This document shows, one piece after another, positions 14,101-29,100 of a stretch of 64,000 bases of DNA (position 1 is the stretch's first letter; the number at the start of each line of letters is the position of its first letter). Origin of the DNA: Salvator merianae (lineage: Eukaryota > Chordata > Lepidosauria > Squamata > Teiidae). The stretch spans positions 28,125,062 to 28,189,061 of the forward strand of contig QVOM02000116.1 of the NCBI GenBank assembly GCA_003586115.2, read 5' to 3'. Below the pieces are notes generated by a model, which saw only the letters and a program-made list of their open reading frames with translations, had not been told where the DNA came from and did not search any database. The translations under genes were made by a program, and so were the position numbers.

Positions 14101-17100
14101 CCAAGTATAACATTATAAGCTACTTGCCTGCTACTTTCCTTATTCCGCTAGCGTTGCTTTTATGATTGGATAATACTGTCTTACAATTTCTGGCATATAT
14201 TTAAAGAGATAGTTTTTTTGAGTGTAGCTGTCAAATAATGGTTTGTATATCAGCATCACAGACTGTAATGATAAATAAAAGCTTCACTGTGCCCACCAAA
14301 ATTATAAGTTGCTAACCCCATATGTAATGAACCAGGTCCTGATGTCCATCGACAAGAGTGAAGTTTTCAAATGCTACATTACTACTTCTCATCTGACCCA
14401 AAAGGTGCTGCTACTATGATCTGACTCCTGAACTACAGGCATGGAGGTAAAAGCTAGGATCTTAAATTTCATCCATCCATAAATGAACCAAATAAGCCTA
14501 GTGTCTCCCCTCTTCCTCTACCACAGATTCATGAATTTCAGATACTTCGGTTTCTGAGAGTAATTAAAATTTGCCAGGCCATCCAAAATTGCACAAATTA
14601 CAGTTCAGAAATATTACGTTTTTAAGACATTTAATAAATTAATAAATGAGAATAGAAATGAGATAACTATAAGCTACTGTTTCTGAAGCTATTCCCCCTA
14701 ATCCTAGTTAAAATTAATCAAAGTTTAACATTTACAAGACATTAAACTTCTTAAAATACAACTGGAGGCTTTCAACCTCTTTATGTGGCTACAACAGGAG
14801 AAAAGCACCTCATGAGTTTGAGAGGCAGTTGTTCCAGCTCTTCACAACCCTTCATGAACTTATTTTGAACAGAAACTAGTTAGTATTTTGCCCACATCTC
14901 TCTCTCTCTCTCTTTTTTTTTTTTAGTTAATATCAGATGGTTGTTTATTACTTAGAAATGAATGTACATCAAAAAGTATTCATTTTATCATATCTAAAAA
15001 TACCACCTGGATTCTTGCCCAGCAATCTATTATACACAGATCCAGTGGTGGCCAAAATGCAGAGTGCAGGGAGGAGCTAATAGTGATTCTGCAGTATTGG
15101 ATTCTTATAAAATATGAAAGAAAACTCAGCCATGGTTTTCCTACATCAAAGGCTACAAATTGCTGTCTAGTCCCTCCTTTGCACCCCCTGTGCTAGCCAC
15201 TACTGCACAGACAAGTTAGTTATCTGTATAGCTGTTAAATGTGGCAGAAGCATGCTTCTATGGAATGGAAAGAGAGGTCTTTGGATAAGACAAAGGAACA
15301 GCTTGAAAAACACAGTTCTGAAGTTTTCTTCAGGCATGGACAGAATGAATATTATAAGTTATCAACAGAAACAGCACTGTTCCACTAATGTTTTCCAAAA
15401 GAAATTAATATATTGAACAATTAAAATCTGTTTGGGAACCCTAACCTTATCAGGTGGCCGTGAATAATTTTCTTCTGTAACTTGCATGATGATTGAACTT
15501 CTGATATAAACTGGAGCTGCTAGAAAACAAGTTTGTCTAAACGCTTAAAGAAATCTTTAATAACATTTATATTGGAGTGTTGCATATGCTGCTGCCATCC
15601 ATCTGAAGTCCTTAACTGTTTTCAGTGACTGAAAGAAAAATCTTTTTTACTGCTGTTGAGATGCTATTCTCAACATTCTCATATGGTACCACTAAAATCT
15701 GTATTAAAGTATTCATCCTCCAATAGCCAGGAAAAAAGCCACAAGAAAACTTCCCACTTTTCCCCAAGCACTGTTCTACTGAAACTAATATGCAGACATC
15801 CTTTCTTCACTGTACTATAGAACAGATACAGGACTACTTACCACTTTAAGTGAAGAAGACTTATCTTCAAAAGGAATGTTTCTATGCTATAAAAATAAGA
15901 AACAGGACAACATTACTCCACTTTTTAAAAACAATCATATACTGTATTATTATTTTAAAAATCCATATAAGGCCTGATTAATAGTTTATCACCTTTAAAT
16001 AGTAAATTCTGGGATGAATGAAGAGAGAATAGGAATTACAATATGATGCAGGTACAAAATGTTTAAAATTTTGAAATTTTCCCATGCTGATGAAAATATT
16101 CTCTCTGCCTTTGTTCTCACATACATAGTGTGTACTGGGGAGAGGGAGGTCTTTTTAACAATTCAGGGCTGAATTAGAGTTCTCGAAAATAACTCCACAC
16201 CACTATTTGAAACTGTTATTTGCATCAAGAAGGTCACTTCCTTCATGAAAAAATAGCAATGGGGGACAAAAGTACTCATCTGAGATAGGACTGCAAAGCT
16301 AAAGCTTTTGCATCATTTCAAAAAAGGTGTTCTTGGGTCGACCACAGTCCCAAACCCAAATCCCATCCTATGACCACCTTAAGGGCAGCACTTAAAAGCT
16401 TTACCCTCATTCCTTACTCCCTTTATCACTCTGAAGTTTACCCTTAGTGTGACTATGCACAGAGAAGAGCAGTATCAGTTTAAGATGGCACAGGTACAGG
16501 TAAGTTTATTGGGAATCAAACTATATAAGTAAAGGACATCAAGTCTTCAGTATCTTTCTCACAAGCCTATTTTTACAATAAAACTCTTTAAAATGTTCTG
16601 GTAATAACGTTCAATAAAATAACATTGCTGAAATGTAAAAAACTTACCTTAACTCCATCTTCCTTTATCTGAGGGTTTACGACCTTCACAAATGAGTAAA
16701 ACAGCTGACGTATCCTAGAATCACCTATAAATGCAATATGTCTGTCTACGAGGCAGTTTTTTGCTTCACTATAAAAACAAACAATAATAGCAATTTACTT
16801 CAGCAGAACAGAAGTAATACACAGAAATGTTATTCAGAATATTCTTAACAATAAGTCAGAACTCAAAGCGTAAATTCTTTCCATTTTAGTAATATCTGTA
16901 GAACAGATCTTTTTCACAAAGTGATGGTGTTGAGCTGCTTTGCACTGGAGTCCCGAAACAGTATTTCAGATTAATGTTCCAGTCTCTAAAAGAAATCTCA
17001 CTATGCATTCCAAGAAGAACAGATCCCTTCCTTTTTTGAAAGTCTGAATGATTACTATTACAACAGAAATAAAAATAAACCTTTGTTCCTTCTTTATCAC

Positions 17101-20100
17101 ATGGTACAAAATTACCCCTGAATAAAGCTGCAGTCACTGCATAATAGAGCTGATGGAATGCTAAATACTGGATGAAACTAGAGTTGTGTATACACAGTTG
17201 AATTGTGTATAAGCTTTACTCAATCAAGCCCAATTTCAAGTCTTAAAACTGTGAAGATGAGAACCCAAATTTTTGAGGAAGTGTCTTTCCTTTTATCTCC
17301 AGCAAGGCGTGTAGCTCATCATAAGTGACGCAACACAGGATTTTGTCCATTTTATATCTGATTGTGGCACTTCTGCTTAGCTGTTTGTTGGTAAACTTCA
17401 CTGATTCAATTTCAAACTTGAACAAGATGAGTCTCCATCAATCTGGAACCCTTCACACATTTTTTTTACTAGGGATGCATTTATTTCTTAAGCAGCAGGC
17501 ATTCTGAGTCAAAGTCAAATGCCAGAAGGGCTCACTGCCTGAGAAACCTTTCTCAGAGTGGATTTAAACACTCTGAAGATGCCCGCAGCAGCAAGAGCAA
17601 CCTACGCCCCTGCTTTGCACAGGCACAGTGCCAACAAAGGTCCACTTTGGATGCAATGAAGGGCCCTCATATTTGGAGCTGAGCTGTCAACTCTGAAGAT
17701 GGTGAAGGGCAAGGTGCAGTCATTTGCTCAGTACATGACCCACCCTGGGGTAAGAGAAAGCATCCCCATCTCAGCATGTCCTCTGCCACCAAGGTATGGA
17801 CAAAGCCTACAACTCCTATCAATTCCAAACAGCATATTGGGTGCAGATCTAGGTAATGGAAGCTGTGGTTCAAGATGAAGTCAAGGTCCAAATTCTCTGG
17901 CAGGAACCAGATTGGTGAAGGCTAACTAGATCTCTGGGTGAGACAAATATTTTATCTATGCCAACCGCCATAAAATGTTAAATCCTAGTTTTAGGAATTG
18001 TTTTTTTTGCTAATGTACTGTGTAGACTGATCTACAATCCTAAATTAGGTCAAATATGCTCTACGACAGGATAAATAAACAGGCACAAAAAAGTAAAGCT
18101 GCATTAAAATGGGAGCAATCTACTTCTACATCTTTCTTTCTGGCATTTTCATTACTTGAAAAACTGTGAGCAGAACCACAGTCAAAAACCTCTCATCCAT
18201 GCTCCACTAGTTGTGTATGCGTGCTTTTGAAAAACTCCCACACAGTGACATATAGACTTCTGTTTCCTGAAACTTCAAACAGAAGCTTATTTCCTGCTGG
18301 TGAGAATTTTTTTAAAAAAAACACACACAAACCGGTATGGTGGGGTGCTCACTGGTCACTGCTGTTGAAATGATTACAACAGGCATAGTGTCTTCAGATT
18401 ATACAAGGAGATACCTCTTTATATAACACCTACCTAATCAAAGAACTAAATCTCTTAGTGTGTCTTAGTCTTAATGCAATCAAAAGTTCAAGAGTACACT
18501 CAGTAAAAGACACGTGGAATTATATTTCTTACAAAAATAGGGGAAAGATATCTGCTAAATATGTACCAAGAAATATTTGTGTGTGAAATGTTCTCTTATT
18601 AAGAAAGTTACTATTTATTTAACTTTTGCTAACGCATGGTCTACTAACAGACTAAGGTAGCATGAACACTTTCAGTCATTTTAGGCTACTCAATTTCACA
18701 GCAAAAGTCTAGGGCCTTTTCCACACAGGCTGTAATCTCAGCCCACAGACAATCAGAACAGCACACACACCCATTCCCCAGCAGAACATTCTGTTCACAC
18801 TGGATAAAGTGATAGACCAGGATAGGGTGGCAAAATGGTACCTTATTCTGGTACACCAGTATACCCTAACAAAGTTGTTTGCAGGAGGATCATTGTAAGC
18901 AGCCTGGAACTGTGCAAAGCACACAGTACACACTATACCAGTATATGGGGGAAAGGGTTTTTTTCAGTGGTGGACCAGGAAGCGCTGCTGGAAGTAGGTG
19001 CAACCCCCACCCCCACCCCCACCCCCAAAAGGCTCCAGCTTGAAACTTTAAAGGCTAGAAATGTTCATTTCTGGTCTCGGAAGACTGAAGATAGATGGGC
19101 TATCCATATTGCAGATGGCCCTTATCATGTACTATACCTAGTCTGGCCCAGTGTGGGCCGGACTAAGTAGCGCAGGCCAGCATGGCACAGGATAGTGCGT
19201 ACTGTGTGAAAACAGCCTAAAGCTTTAACTATCCTAGATCTAAGCTTCGTACACTAAATGCACTTTTACAATACTTTCTTCTTTACGGTGAAGTTTTTAA
19301 ATATAAAACATCTCACCTCTGTTTATATCTATGCATCATACAGCTGTGAGGTTGCCATACTTTGTCCCCAAGAAATCTTCCACTAGAAAGAAGATACTCA
19401 CAACTATCACCACCTAAAAACAAAACAAAACATGAACTATTTTATCATAGTAAAACCTAGGTTCACACGTACTTAGGTGCCATCTGGCAGAAAATGGCAA
19501 TCAGTTTCAATGTAAAAATTGCTCGTATATAATCCTAAATTACTCACCGTAATTTCTACAATATCACACAGCAAACTGTACGCATGTGCGCCTATCTATA
19601 TGCAGGAAAGTGTGTTCATCTTATACAGCACTTAGTTGTTGGATATGCCTTACATTTCTACAAGGCCAATCCTACTCCACTCTATTCTACAAAGCCTATT
19701 TTAGTACTGGGCAAAGGCATGAAAAGGCAAGCTTACTTTCCAACCAGCACAACATAAGTAGATTTGTCACTTGTAATGTCTCCTCCTATCAAATAGGAAA
19801 TATCCAGTAATAAAGTTTCCTGATTTGTAGTTCCAACATCATGGATGTCTAAGGTATCTAAGGCCCTTTCCAACAGGTTCTTTGTGTGGTATAGAAAAGG
19901 GTCTAGGGGGGCTCCCTTCTGCATGCTGGGACAGGATAAGGGAAGCCCCACCCCCTTCTAGTATGCTCCATCTGCATAGGAGGGAGCATAGACTGTGCTA
20001 GTGCACCCAAAATGGTGTCCTAGTCCAGTTTCTTGGTAGACATCAATGTCAAGGTCTATCTGAGTACTGGGGGTGCTATAATGGACCACAGAGGTGTGTG

Positions 20101-23100
20101 AACCGGGGGACCCATTTCAGTGGCGCAACAAAGTGCTCTGCCAAAATGGAGACTTTGGGAGCTACAAAGGCCAGGAATTTTCATTCCTAGCCTTCAGAGC
20201 ATTCAGAGCCCCCACCCCATGCTGGCTCCAAAACTGACATGATTACTATAAGTCAGGTAAGTGTGGAAATGGGTAAGGCTTCATTTGTAAACGCTAAGAA
20301 CATGAGGGGATGTGCTGGGAGAAGGAAAAATGTATTGATAGGTTGCCTTCGTATTCTATGTCAAAAGAAGAGACAGGTAGAACTATAGTTCTGTAAAAGC
20401 AGGCTTGAATGCTTGTTCCCTAGTTCTGATGTGCTCAAGTGGAGAGAATACAGTAGTATATTTAGGAAACTTGAAGCTGGTTATGAGTGATTATAATTTG
20501 AAAAATAAAAGGTGTGTGTCAAGGGAAACAAGGGTTCCTTGAGCCAGTATCTGCATTTTCCCTTCCCTCTTCTAGAACACTCTCTCATAGCAAGTACCAG
20601 CATCTTCTTTGTATTAATTTTCACCACCTGTTGCATGCAGAGTTAATGCCCCAAATCCTCAACCTATGAGGTAAAGGGAAAGTAGACAAATCTTTTACTC
20701 AGTTCACTTTTGGTTTGAATCCTAGACATGTTCATAGGTTTAAAGAGATTGGGATAACACTGAAACAGTTGATAGTGATAGCCAGAGCTGCAAGGTCTGA
20801 AATCCTATGCACCGAGGCCATGATAACCCAAAATGCTATCTTGTATGACAAATAAAAAAGTGAAACTGATGACAATAGACTTTTCAGCACCAAATTTAGT
20901 CTCCGAGATAGGAAATACTGAACCTCTAGAGAAGACAGGTCTTCAGCCCCTTTAAGAACCTCTTAATGTGTAGATAGCTATACACTCATCCCTTTTATCT
21001 GTATGCTTGTCTGTAAATTTATCTGTATGCTATCTAAATTATCACTTATATGGTCTACATCTACTAATACCTCTTGGTTATCCAAGCAAAAACAAGTTGT
21101 TAATACAGTCTGTTATCCAGGGAAAGAGGAAAGGTAACTGATCTATACAGCCTGAGACTGCACTTGAAAAGTGGACATAGCAGCCTTGTTAGATGAACTT
21201 TGAGCTGCCTGTGGAACCACACTTCAGTTTCGTTAAAGCAATACTCTTCCCTAACTTCTTGGCATATGCACTGGGTTATGCTTCCCATTTACTCTTACCA
21301 TCACAGTCTCCTGCATCCCATTCTCTCTGCTATGCCTATCACTATAACATTCTTCTCCCTTCATTCTTTCCCTTCCTCAAACCAGTCCACACCCATTATT
21401 ACAGAAAGCTGATTTTATGAAATCCTAATTTTAACTTTATTTTAAATATTCATTCTATGTTTTCATGCTACACAATTTTATCCTTATGGTATGAGTCATT
21501 TGGATCGAATTTGGAATTATATTTTTTCCCACTGAAATTAATGGAATAACTTTGTCGTTATCCAGATTTTGACTAAAAGGTCTATTGTCAGGAACTAGCT
21601 ATGGATGAGTAACAGAGGATTAGTGGAATGTCATTAACAAGAAGAAATCTTGAAGTGTCCTTCATTACAAAAGCCGGTTTCATACACAACAGAAAAGAAG
21701 GAAGTTGGAGTACCTTTTCTTGCCTTTGTTTTCTTGACACAGAGGTTTCCTGAAAACTTTGCTACCTTTCTCTTTCTAGTGCCTGGGAATTATGTTTGCT
21801 ATTCTTCAGATAGGAAAACTGTATCCTGGCTAGTTCTTAAGAATCTGCTATAAGCTTATCATTGTGTACTTAGCTTTCCTCTTGCTCAACATTACAGTGT
21901 ACAAAAATGACTATTTGTTTTGCCCATCTGATCCTGTTAAAGTTAATAATCCCAGTGCCTGCTCAGGCTCCAAAGACTCTGTGTGGCTACTTCTAAAATC
22001 CTCTGAAGGTTTCTGTAGGTCCCAGTATAGCTGAAGAAGTTGCAACATCTCTCCCAGGATCCAGACAAACCTCACCACCTTTATCTGTGAGTAAACCTTA
22101 CTTCTGAGTCAACCTCCCTCTCTAAACTCCAGGGACTGTGATATTTTTCTGTTTCAGAGCTACTCACTTATTTGCTTCAGGGGGCTATGGACCAGACGCT
22201 TCTGCCTTTCTGCAACCTTAATGTGCTACTTATGCAATAGCTGACAGTGACTGACAGTGGCTAGGTCTTCTCCATGTTGATCACATGTTTGCTTTTTAAT
22301 GCTATTAAACTTCAGTCCCATCTGAAGGCCTCCCCGAAGAAAGGCTAAAATGTTGGTTACCAAAAGTGAAATGCTGTGAGATCTGGCTTATCTGCAGAAA
22401 AATCCTCAGCGGAATAAATTATCAGGACAGAAGGTTATCCACCATAACGGTGTGCATAAGAGAATCAGAACTGCTGATGCTGAGCTTTGGCACAGTCAGT
22501 TTAACCAAGAGAAGTGTGGGCGGCAAAATTGTTCAGGGACTGTGTATTTGCCTAACTGCTGCGGATTCCCTGGATGCGTAGATAAGGATAACACATCATG
22601 CTGTACCCAATCAAAGAATTGCCTGATGAATGTAGGATACTTCTGAGAACTAATTCCACATGTCTGCCCATCTAACAGAATCTTGTTCATATACTTAACT
22701 GCTGCTCGCAGACAGAGGTTAGCTGCCGCATACAAGGTCGTGGAATCTGCCTCATAGTACTTTTGGAACATTAATTTCAATTTCTGATCCAAATGGTCGG
22801 CACAGCCAAGTAAAAGATCTTTCTTGTGACTGGGGGAATCTATCAGTGGAAAAGACCACATATCTGATTCTGCTGAATCTAAGCCAAAAAGACGTTTTGG
22901 GGAGGAAGATACATGGAATTATCTGAAAGAGACCTCTCTTTCCTTCAAAACTATCTTTTCTGGTGACTTAAGAGATGTTGGCCACTCTGACAAGACAGAG
23001 CTAACAGAAAATCTGCCACCTCATTTGCCAGTTTCGTAGAGCCTAGTCCTATGGAGTATTCAATACCTTGGACACCAATAATTAGAAGTCCTCAATGCTA

Positions 23101-26100
23101 AGGAGCCTCAAGAAGCAGATTGTCCTTCGAGGGAAAATGAGAATAGTGAAAGGCAGAGCCTTTCTCACCTATTGTGTAAGAATGAGTGTACACAATAGCA
23201 TCTGAAGAACCTGACCCCTGTGACCCCTGATGGCTAAATACCATGGCTACAGACCAACCACCCTTACCATGGCCTAAATGGACAACTGCAACATAAGAAT
23301 AAAAAACTGTCATGTGAGAACCAGTTATAGAGTTAGAACAGGTGCTCGAGATTGATTCATGAGAGGAAACTCTGTGGAAAGGGAGGCATGACAGCTCATC
23401 TGATGGGTTAGGTGGGATGTTTTTTTGGTCCAGCTCTTTGTCCATGTGGCTGGGTGCCTAAGTTATTTGAAACCATAGGAATGATGAGGGTGTTGGTGCT
23501 TAGCCAAGACACCAGAGTCAGATGCCCTGTGCTTGCCTGCAAGGAGAAAAGAAGAAAAAAAAGTCTTGGGATACTTTTCATACCTTCTTTGGTCCAGGCT
23601 CATGTAGGTATGTCTACCGCTGCCTCTGAAACTTTTGAGTAAGGAAGAAATTAAGATGAGGCTCACCATCATTTTAGCCACTGCTTCCTTAAATGAAAGT
23701 CTTCTAAGCTTAATTTCTGCCACAGGACTGGAGTGAAAACTAGGCCCCAGGTTACGTTGATTTTTGGAAGGGTAACAGATTCTGACCTTACCAGAAACTA
23801 GCCATCCACCATGTTAGGAACACACTGGGAATATTTATTAGAGAAGGTGCTAAGTCAAAGAAAATGACAGGTACTAAACTGCCACATAAGAGGACAGCTG
23901 GTCCTTCAGCCCTCTAGAGGAGACAGAGAAAGAGAGAAGTTGTAATGTATTGTAAGACAAAGGGATGCTGAAATATACAGCTGAGCCAGCCTTATAAGGA
24001 ACAAGAGTCTAAAGCATGGACCATATGGGAGAGATCATCACTGAAGGCAATGAGATTAATATTACTATGCTTTGAATGAAGAGAAAGCGGGAACTTGGTT
24101 ATTTGAGAAAGGAATGGGAGGATTGTTCCACAAGCCTGTTCCACTAGTGTGTTTTTTCTACCTCTGTTTTCCAAATCACTAGATAGGCACCTCCGTCTTC
24201 TTGCTGTTAGGTGCTACCAAGTCGGACAAATCCCTTGTAATTTCATGGACACACCCATATGGTTTTCTTGGCAGATATTCTTCCAAGGAGATTCCAAAAC
24301 CAAACCTGTGACCCTCTGCTTTCTGGGCAGTTGCTCTGCAACTGAACTACTGCCACTTCCTCTCCCTTCCAGGACCATTTTCTGGAGGCTGACAAAATGG
24401 CATACCATGGGGCCCACTTCAGCCAGACAGCTGGCTGGAATGGCCTATGGCCCAGGAATGCTCCGAAGACTGCTTTAAAGTGATTTCCCATTAGAACACT
24501 CTCTAGCATGGTTTTTGCACCAATAGCAGCTCCAGATAAAAGGTTTGTATGGCCAGAGCATTCCCCATGTGGTCACACCTCTCAGGACTGCTCTGCTGAA
24601 TGGATGCCGCATTCCTGGGCAGCAGCTAGCAGAGTCCAAACAGACCATGAAGAATCTCCCTATATGTCTCTTATCAGGTTTTTACTGCTGTCCATTAACT
24701 GACTACTGTTTTATTTTATTCCGTTCTGATGTATCTGCTATATTTATTTCTTCAAATTAAAAACAAAGTTTACTAAAAATGTTAAAACTACATTTTATTT
24801 AATCAACCACATGCTTATTAGAATAGGATTTATTTGAGTAACAACTAGTAGATTATGAGGCTTGATTGTGACCTAAGCATAAATAACAAATGAAAGTTTC
24901 TGCAATAAGTAGCAATATCATCCATAGATTTCAGAAGAAACTGAGAAACTATGTTAATTGAAGTTTAAATTCACTTAAGTCTGAAAAACACTGCACACTG
25001 AAGGATTTGTACATTAACAACAAATGCTTCTGACATTAGGAAAAAATTACTTACTATACTTGTTAAGTTATAAAACAAATAACTAAAGCATTAATGTAAA
25101 AAATATCAGAAATAGAACATAAAGTTGAAGGTGAGGATCGTGGTGTAATATAAAGGAGGGGTAAAAGAACACTTGGCATTGTATTAGAGGCCAGTTTGGC
25201 TGCCAAATGCCAACCTGTCAGCTTAGTTTCTCCATCTGTCATTCATAAAGACATTGCTGAGTCAAGTTCAATTCCTGATGACTACAAGGACATGAATGCA
25301 TAGTTTGCTTAGCAACAATACAGAAGTAACTTGCCACTGCTTTCATTCATAGTGGTTTCTGAACTTCCTAGACCAGTCTACTGCCCTAAGGTTTCCTGGT
25401 AGATTCCTATGCAAGTACTTATGAGCCAACCTAGCTTAGCTTTTGAAAACAGTGACGGTCAACTAGGTAATAGCACTGATTGCATGCTATTGAAAATATT
25501 TTTACTTAATATTACTCATTTTGCTTTTATGCTGAACATTTCTGCAAGCTAGTTCTAAAAATTAGATGCAGCATAAAAACAAAAACAATCCAGTTTTCTT
25601 CATTTACTCTCCATTTTTGTTTGTTTATTTATTTCTATTTTTATCCCATTCTGTACCTGAAGGCTTCAGGGCAGGTTACAGCAGTAAAAACAACATTTAA
25701 AATGAACTCACTAAAAAAAATAACAATGCCTGAAAGTAGAGATGGAAAGCTGTTTTCTCAGCCAAGAACCAGAATAAATAGATGTATCTTCACTAGGCTT
25801 CTAAACATATACAGTGAAGATGCCTGGCATACCTCAGGAGGGAAGCCAGTCCATAGTCTGGGGCCACCACCGAGAAGGCCCTATTCTAGATACTCAACTC
25901 CTTTAGATACTGAAGGTAGTAGTTCAGGAGGGTCTTCCCTGCAGATCTTAAGGCATGGGCAAGTTTATCTGGGAGAAGACATCCCTTTAAATACTTGGGG
26001 TGTTTTCTTGAGAGAATGTCCTTCTCTATCAGTAGGGCCAGTAACATAATGAGATAGATCCACCGTCATCCTGGAGGCCATGAAGACCCAAGCTGACCCA

Positions 26101-29100
26101 CTGAAAGTCAGCTTGACTTAGATGTTAAAAATCCCCAACACCACCATAGTGGGGGCTTCCAGCACCACATTTGAGACTATTGCCCCATCTAGACGGGGGG
26201 GGGGGGAATAGTGCCATTTTGGCACTCCTATGATGGGATTGCTACATATGTGCATACACAGTGGTCATGATTGTGCCCTTCTGGGTATTTCACATCAGCA
26301 AAATACCCGGAAGTGTGCATACCAAAAAGCACACAGACAGCACAGTTCCCCATGCTAACTAGATAACAAGCAATCATTCCAAAGCGGCTCTTCTCCAGAG
26401 TATTTCCTGTTGGCGCTGTATTCAGCCGACATCTGGAGCTGGTCTACCTCAGCTAACTCGGACAGGGAGGTTGCTGGGCAGCAGGGTGGATGGCATACCA
26501 GCATGGCATCCCTATTTTGTCATATATTGCCCTACAACCCAATTCTAATCCTGGCCAGATTTAAAAGCTCTGATTTGTCTGCTATCTACTCTAAGCCCAA
26601 TAAAGAGCTCGCATATGCTTTGTATAGGCACTACCAGAGATGAATGGATTGGATGGGACTGATTGCCAACTTCGTGCCACAACCCTGAACAGCCCTTGTT
26701 GTTGGACTCATAGCTTGAGGGTATTTATGTATGTCTAACACCAACATGAAAGGGGGCACCATCTTTTTAATCGCCACTGACATATTCTGCACAGATCTCA
26801 CATGGAGGTATCATCCAGGAGATCTGGCTTACAAAACCATTATCCTGCCTTGCTAACTCAATGTCTACTATACAAAGATTTATAGACTAAAATAACGTTG
26901 AAAGAGAAAAAAAACAAAATTCCTTCAACATTTGTCCTACAATCAAGGCATTATTTCAATTAACTACAGCATTATTATGACAAAATTTTCATAAACTGTT
27001 TACTCTGCTGTAACAAACCCTGGATCTTAGCTCAGATGCAAAACTTCATTTGTTCTGGGGGGGGGAGGAGAGTGTTATTTTTTGATATGTTAACGTCTGT
27101 TCTCATCACTTCCTAGTTCCAAAATGCTCTGAGAACCCAAGTGTACTCTGGGACAGGAAAAAGATAGATTACTGCAACTGGCCATGTGACAGAAATCTCA
27201 CAAAACTTCAGAAGGTCTCTGTAAGTTTAATCCAACTAGGGATGTGTCCAGTAGCAGACAGCATGCAGGGCTCAGTCCTTCCACATTGGATCAAAGCACT
27301 GTTAGCTTCTCTTCAAATCCAAATGATGAACCGCTGTTCTACACTGCCACGGCTCTTATATGTGACTTCTGTTGGATGTATTGGGCCTTCTTCTGTTTAT
27401 TTTCTGAGATGAAAGATCTGCTGAAGCATGCCTATGAGGGAAAACTATTGCAAATTTCCCATTTGTTCTTTTTGTAACTTATAGTTTAAAACATGAGGAC
27501 CACCAATTTCAGTTACAAGAAGTTTTGGGGTTATCCTTACTTTGCAACTCAAGACATCTTGATTGCTACAACTAACCTAGATTTTTTGTTATACTTTTTG
27601 TTCTATTTTTCTTGTTTTCTTTTTAATAAAACTATTTGTTAAAATTTTGCTATGGGAGGAGGGCTGAGCCAGAGTTTCAAAAACAAAGGATCTTTTCTTC
27701 AGCAAAAGGGGACATGATTTGGCCTTTTATATTTTCCCTAACTATTTGGCTGAAAGGGGACCCTTCTGCAGAGATTCAGTAGCAGTGATACTAAAGTGAA
27801 TTGCTGGTAGCCATGACCTAAGAATGATGCTCAAAACTAAGATAGCAGCTGTCAAGTCACTACATCCTGTCAAGTATTTACTGCCTTTAAAACTTATGAC
27901 TAGTAACCTATACTATGATTAGATAAAGAAAGCAAGAACAAGCACAGATGATAAAGAAGTTTGCTCTTCAGAATATCCAAGTATAAGATTTTATTTAAAG
28001 ACACAGCAATTAAAGCAAAAGCTGTCTATTTTTTAGGGCCTATGAGTATGTTTGGAATTTTGACAACATGGATGACTGTAACCACAAGCAAACACTGTCC
28101 TGGAAATTTTGGACTTTAAAAGGTAAATAGAGCAATGACCTGACTGAAGAGGGAGTCTAACTGAAGTATATAAAATCACGCATTGTGTGGAAAAGGTGGA
28201 TAGATTTTTTTTTCCTCTACTGCACAGTGCTGGAACCAGAGGACATTCTATGAAGTTAATGGGCAGGAGAGTTAGGATCCATAAAGGGAAGTATTTTTTC
28301 ATCCAGAGGATCATCAGTTTATGGAAGTTACTTCCAGAAGATGTGGTGACAGCAGTCAGTTTGGACAGCTTTTAGAAAAGGCTGGACAAATTCCTGGAGG
28401 ACAGGTGTATCAAAGGATAGTAGAACTGATGCCTAGGTACCACCTCCAGGTTGGAGAGACAGGCAGGGTGCCTCTAAAGTCAGTTTGCAGGGAATTGAGA
28501 ACAGGTGAAGGTTTCATCTTTGCCTTCTGCTTGAGAATGCCCAGAAGCAATTGGTGGGCCACTGTGTGAGACAGGATGCTGGACTAGATGGGCTGAGGCC
28601 TGATCCAGCAAGGCTAGTCATACAGGCTTGGTTGCTTAATTGGCTCTGTGCAATAATTTTACAAAATGCAGTACTGTACTTCAGGAGAAGTTATTACGCA
28701 TATATGTGTTTTTTAAAAAACACTATCTAGGCACTGCAGAAAGAAAAGCTTTTTCTCAAACTTAACTGTATAGTTAGGTTCTTCAGAAACCGTTATTTTC
28801 AATTAAAAAATTGCAGTATCAAAAATAATGATGCTCTGGTCTAATGATTTCTGGAGGCAGATTTCCATGTGCAGTATAACTGAGAAATGATACAACCTCC
28901 AACTCATATGAGCCTATAGTATTCTCTGAGCACCATTTTGCATCTAGAAATTGGAATAGAAGTCCTATCCTACACTGATGGAACTACAGATATTACTGCC
29001 TTTAGGTTCAACAAATACACAACAAAATCCATTGTTTATACAACCAAATAGTACAATACAACTGTACCTGTATAATTTGTCCGATGGAATTCTCAATTAA

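Larger units (their letters stand above)
16769..19316. other. CASD1 intron 2, no gene
   Basis: Holds an unclassified moderately GC-rich block at about 17500-17930 and the inverted-repeat element at 18709. The rest is ordinary intron. Confidence 0.5.

Noticed and set aside
15446..15530. Exon-like stretch between CASD1 exons 4 and 5 with AG and GT borders and an open frame
   Set aside because: It is 74 bases long and would break the frame between two phase-0 exons. The encoded residues match nothing in CASD1, so it is taken as chance.
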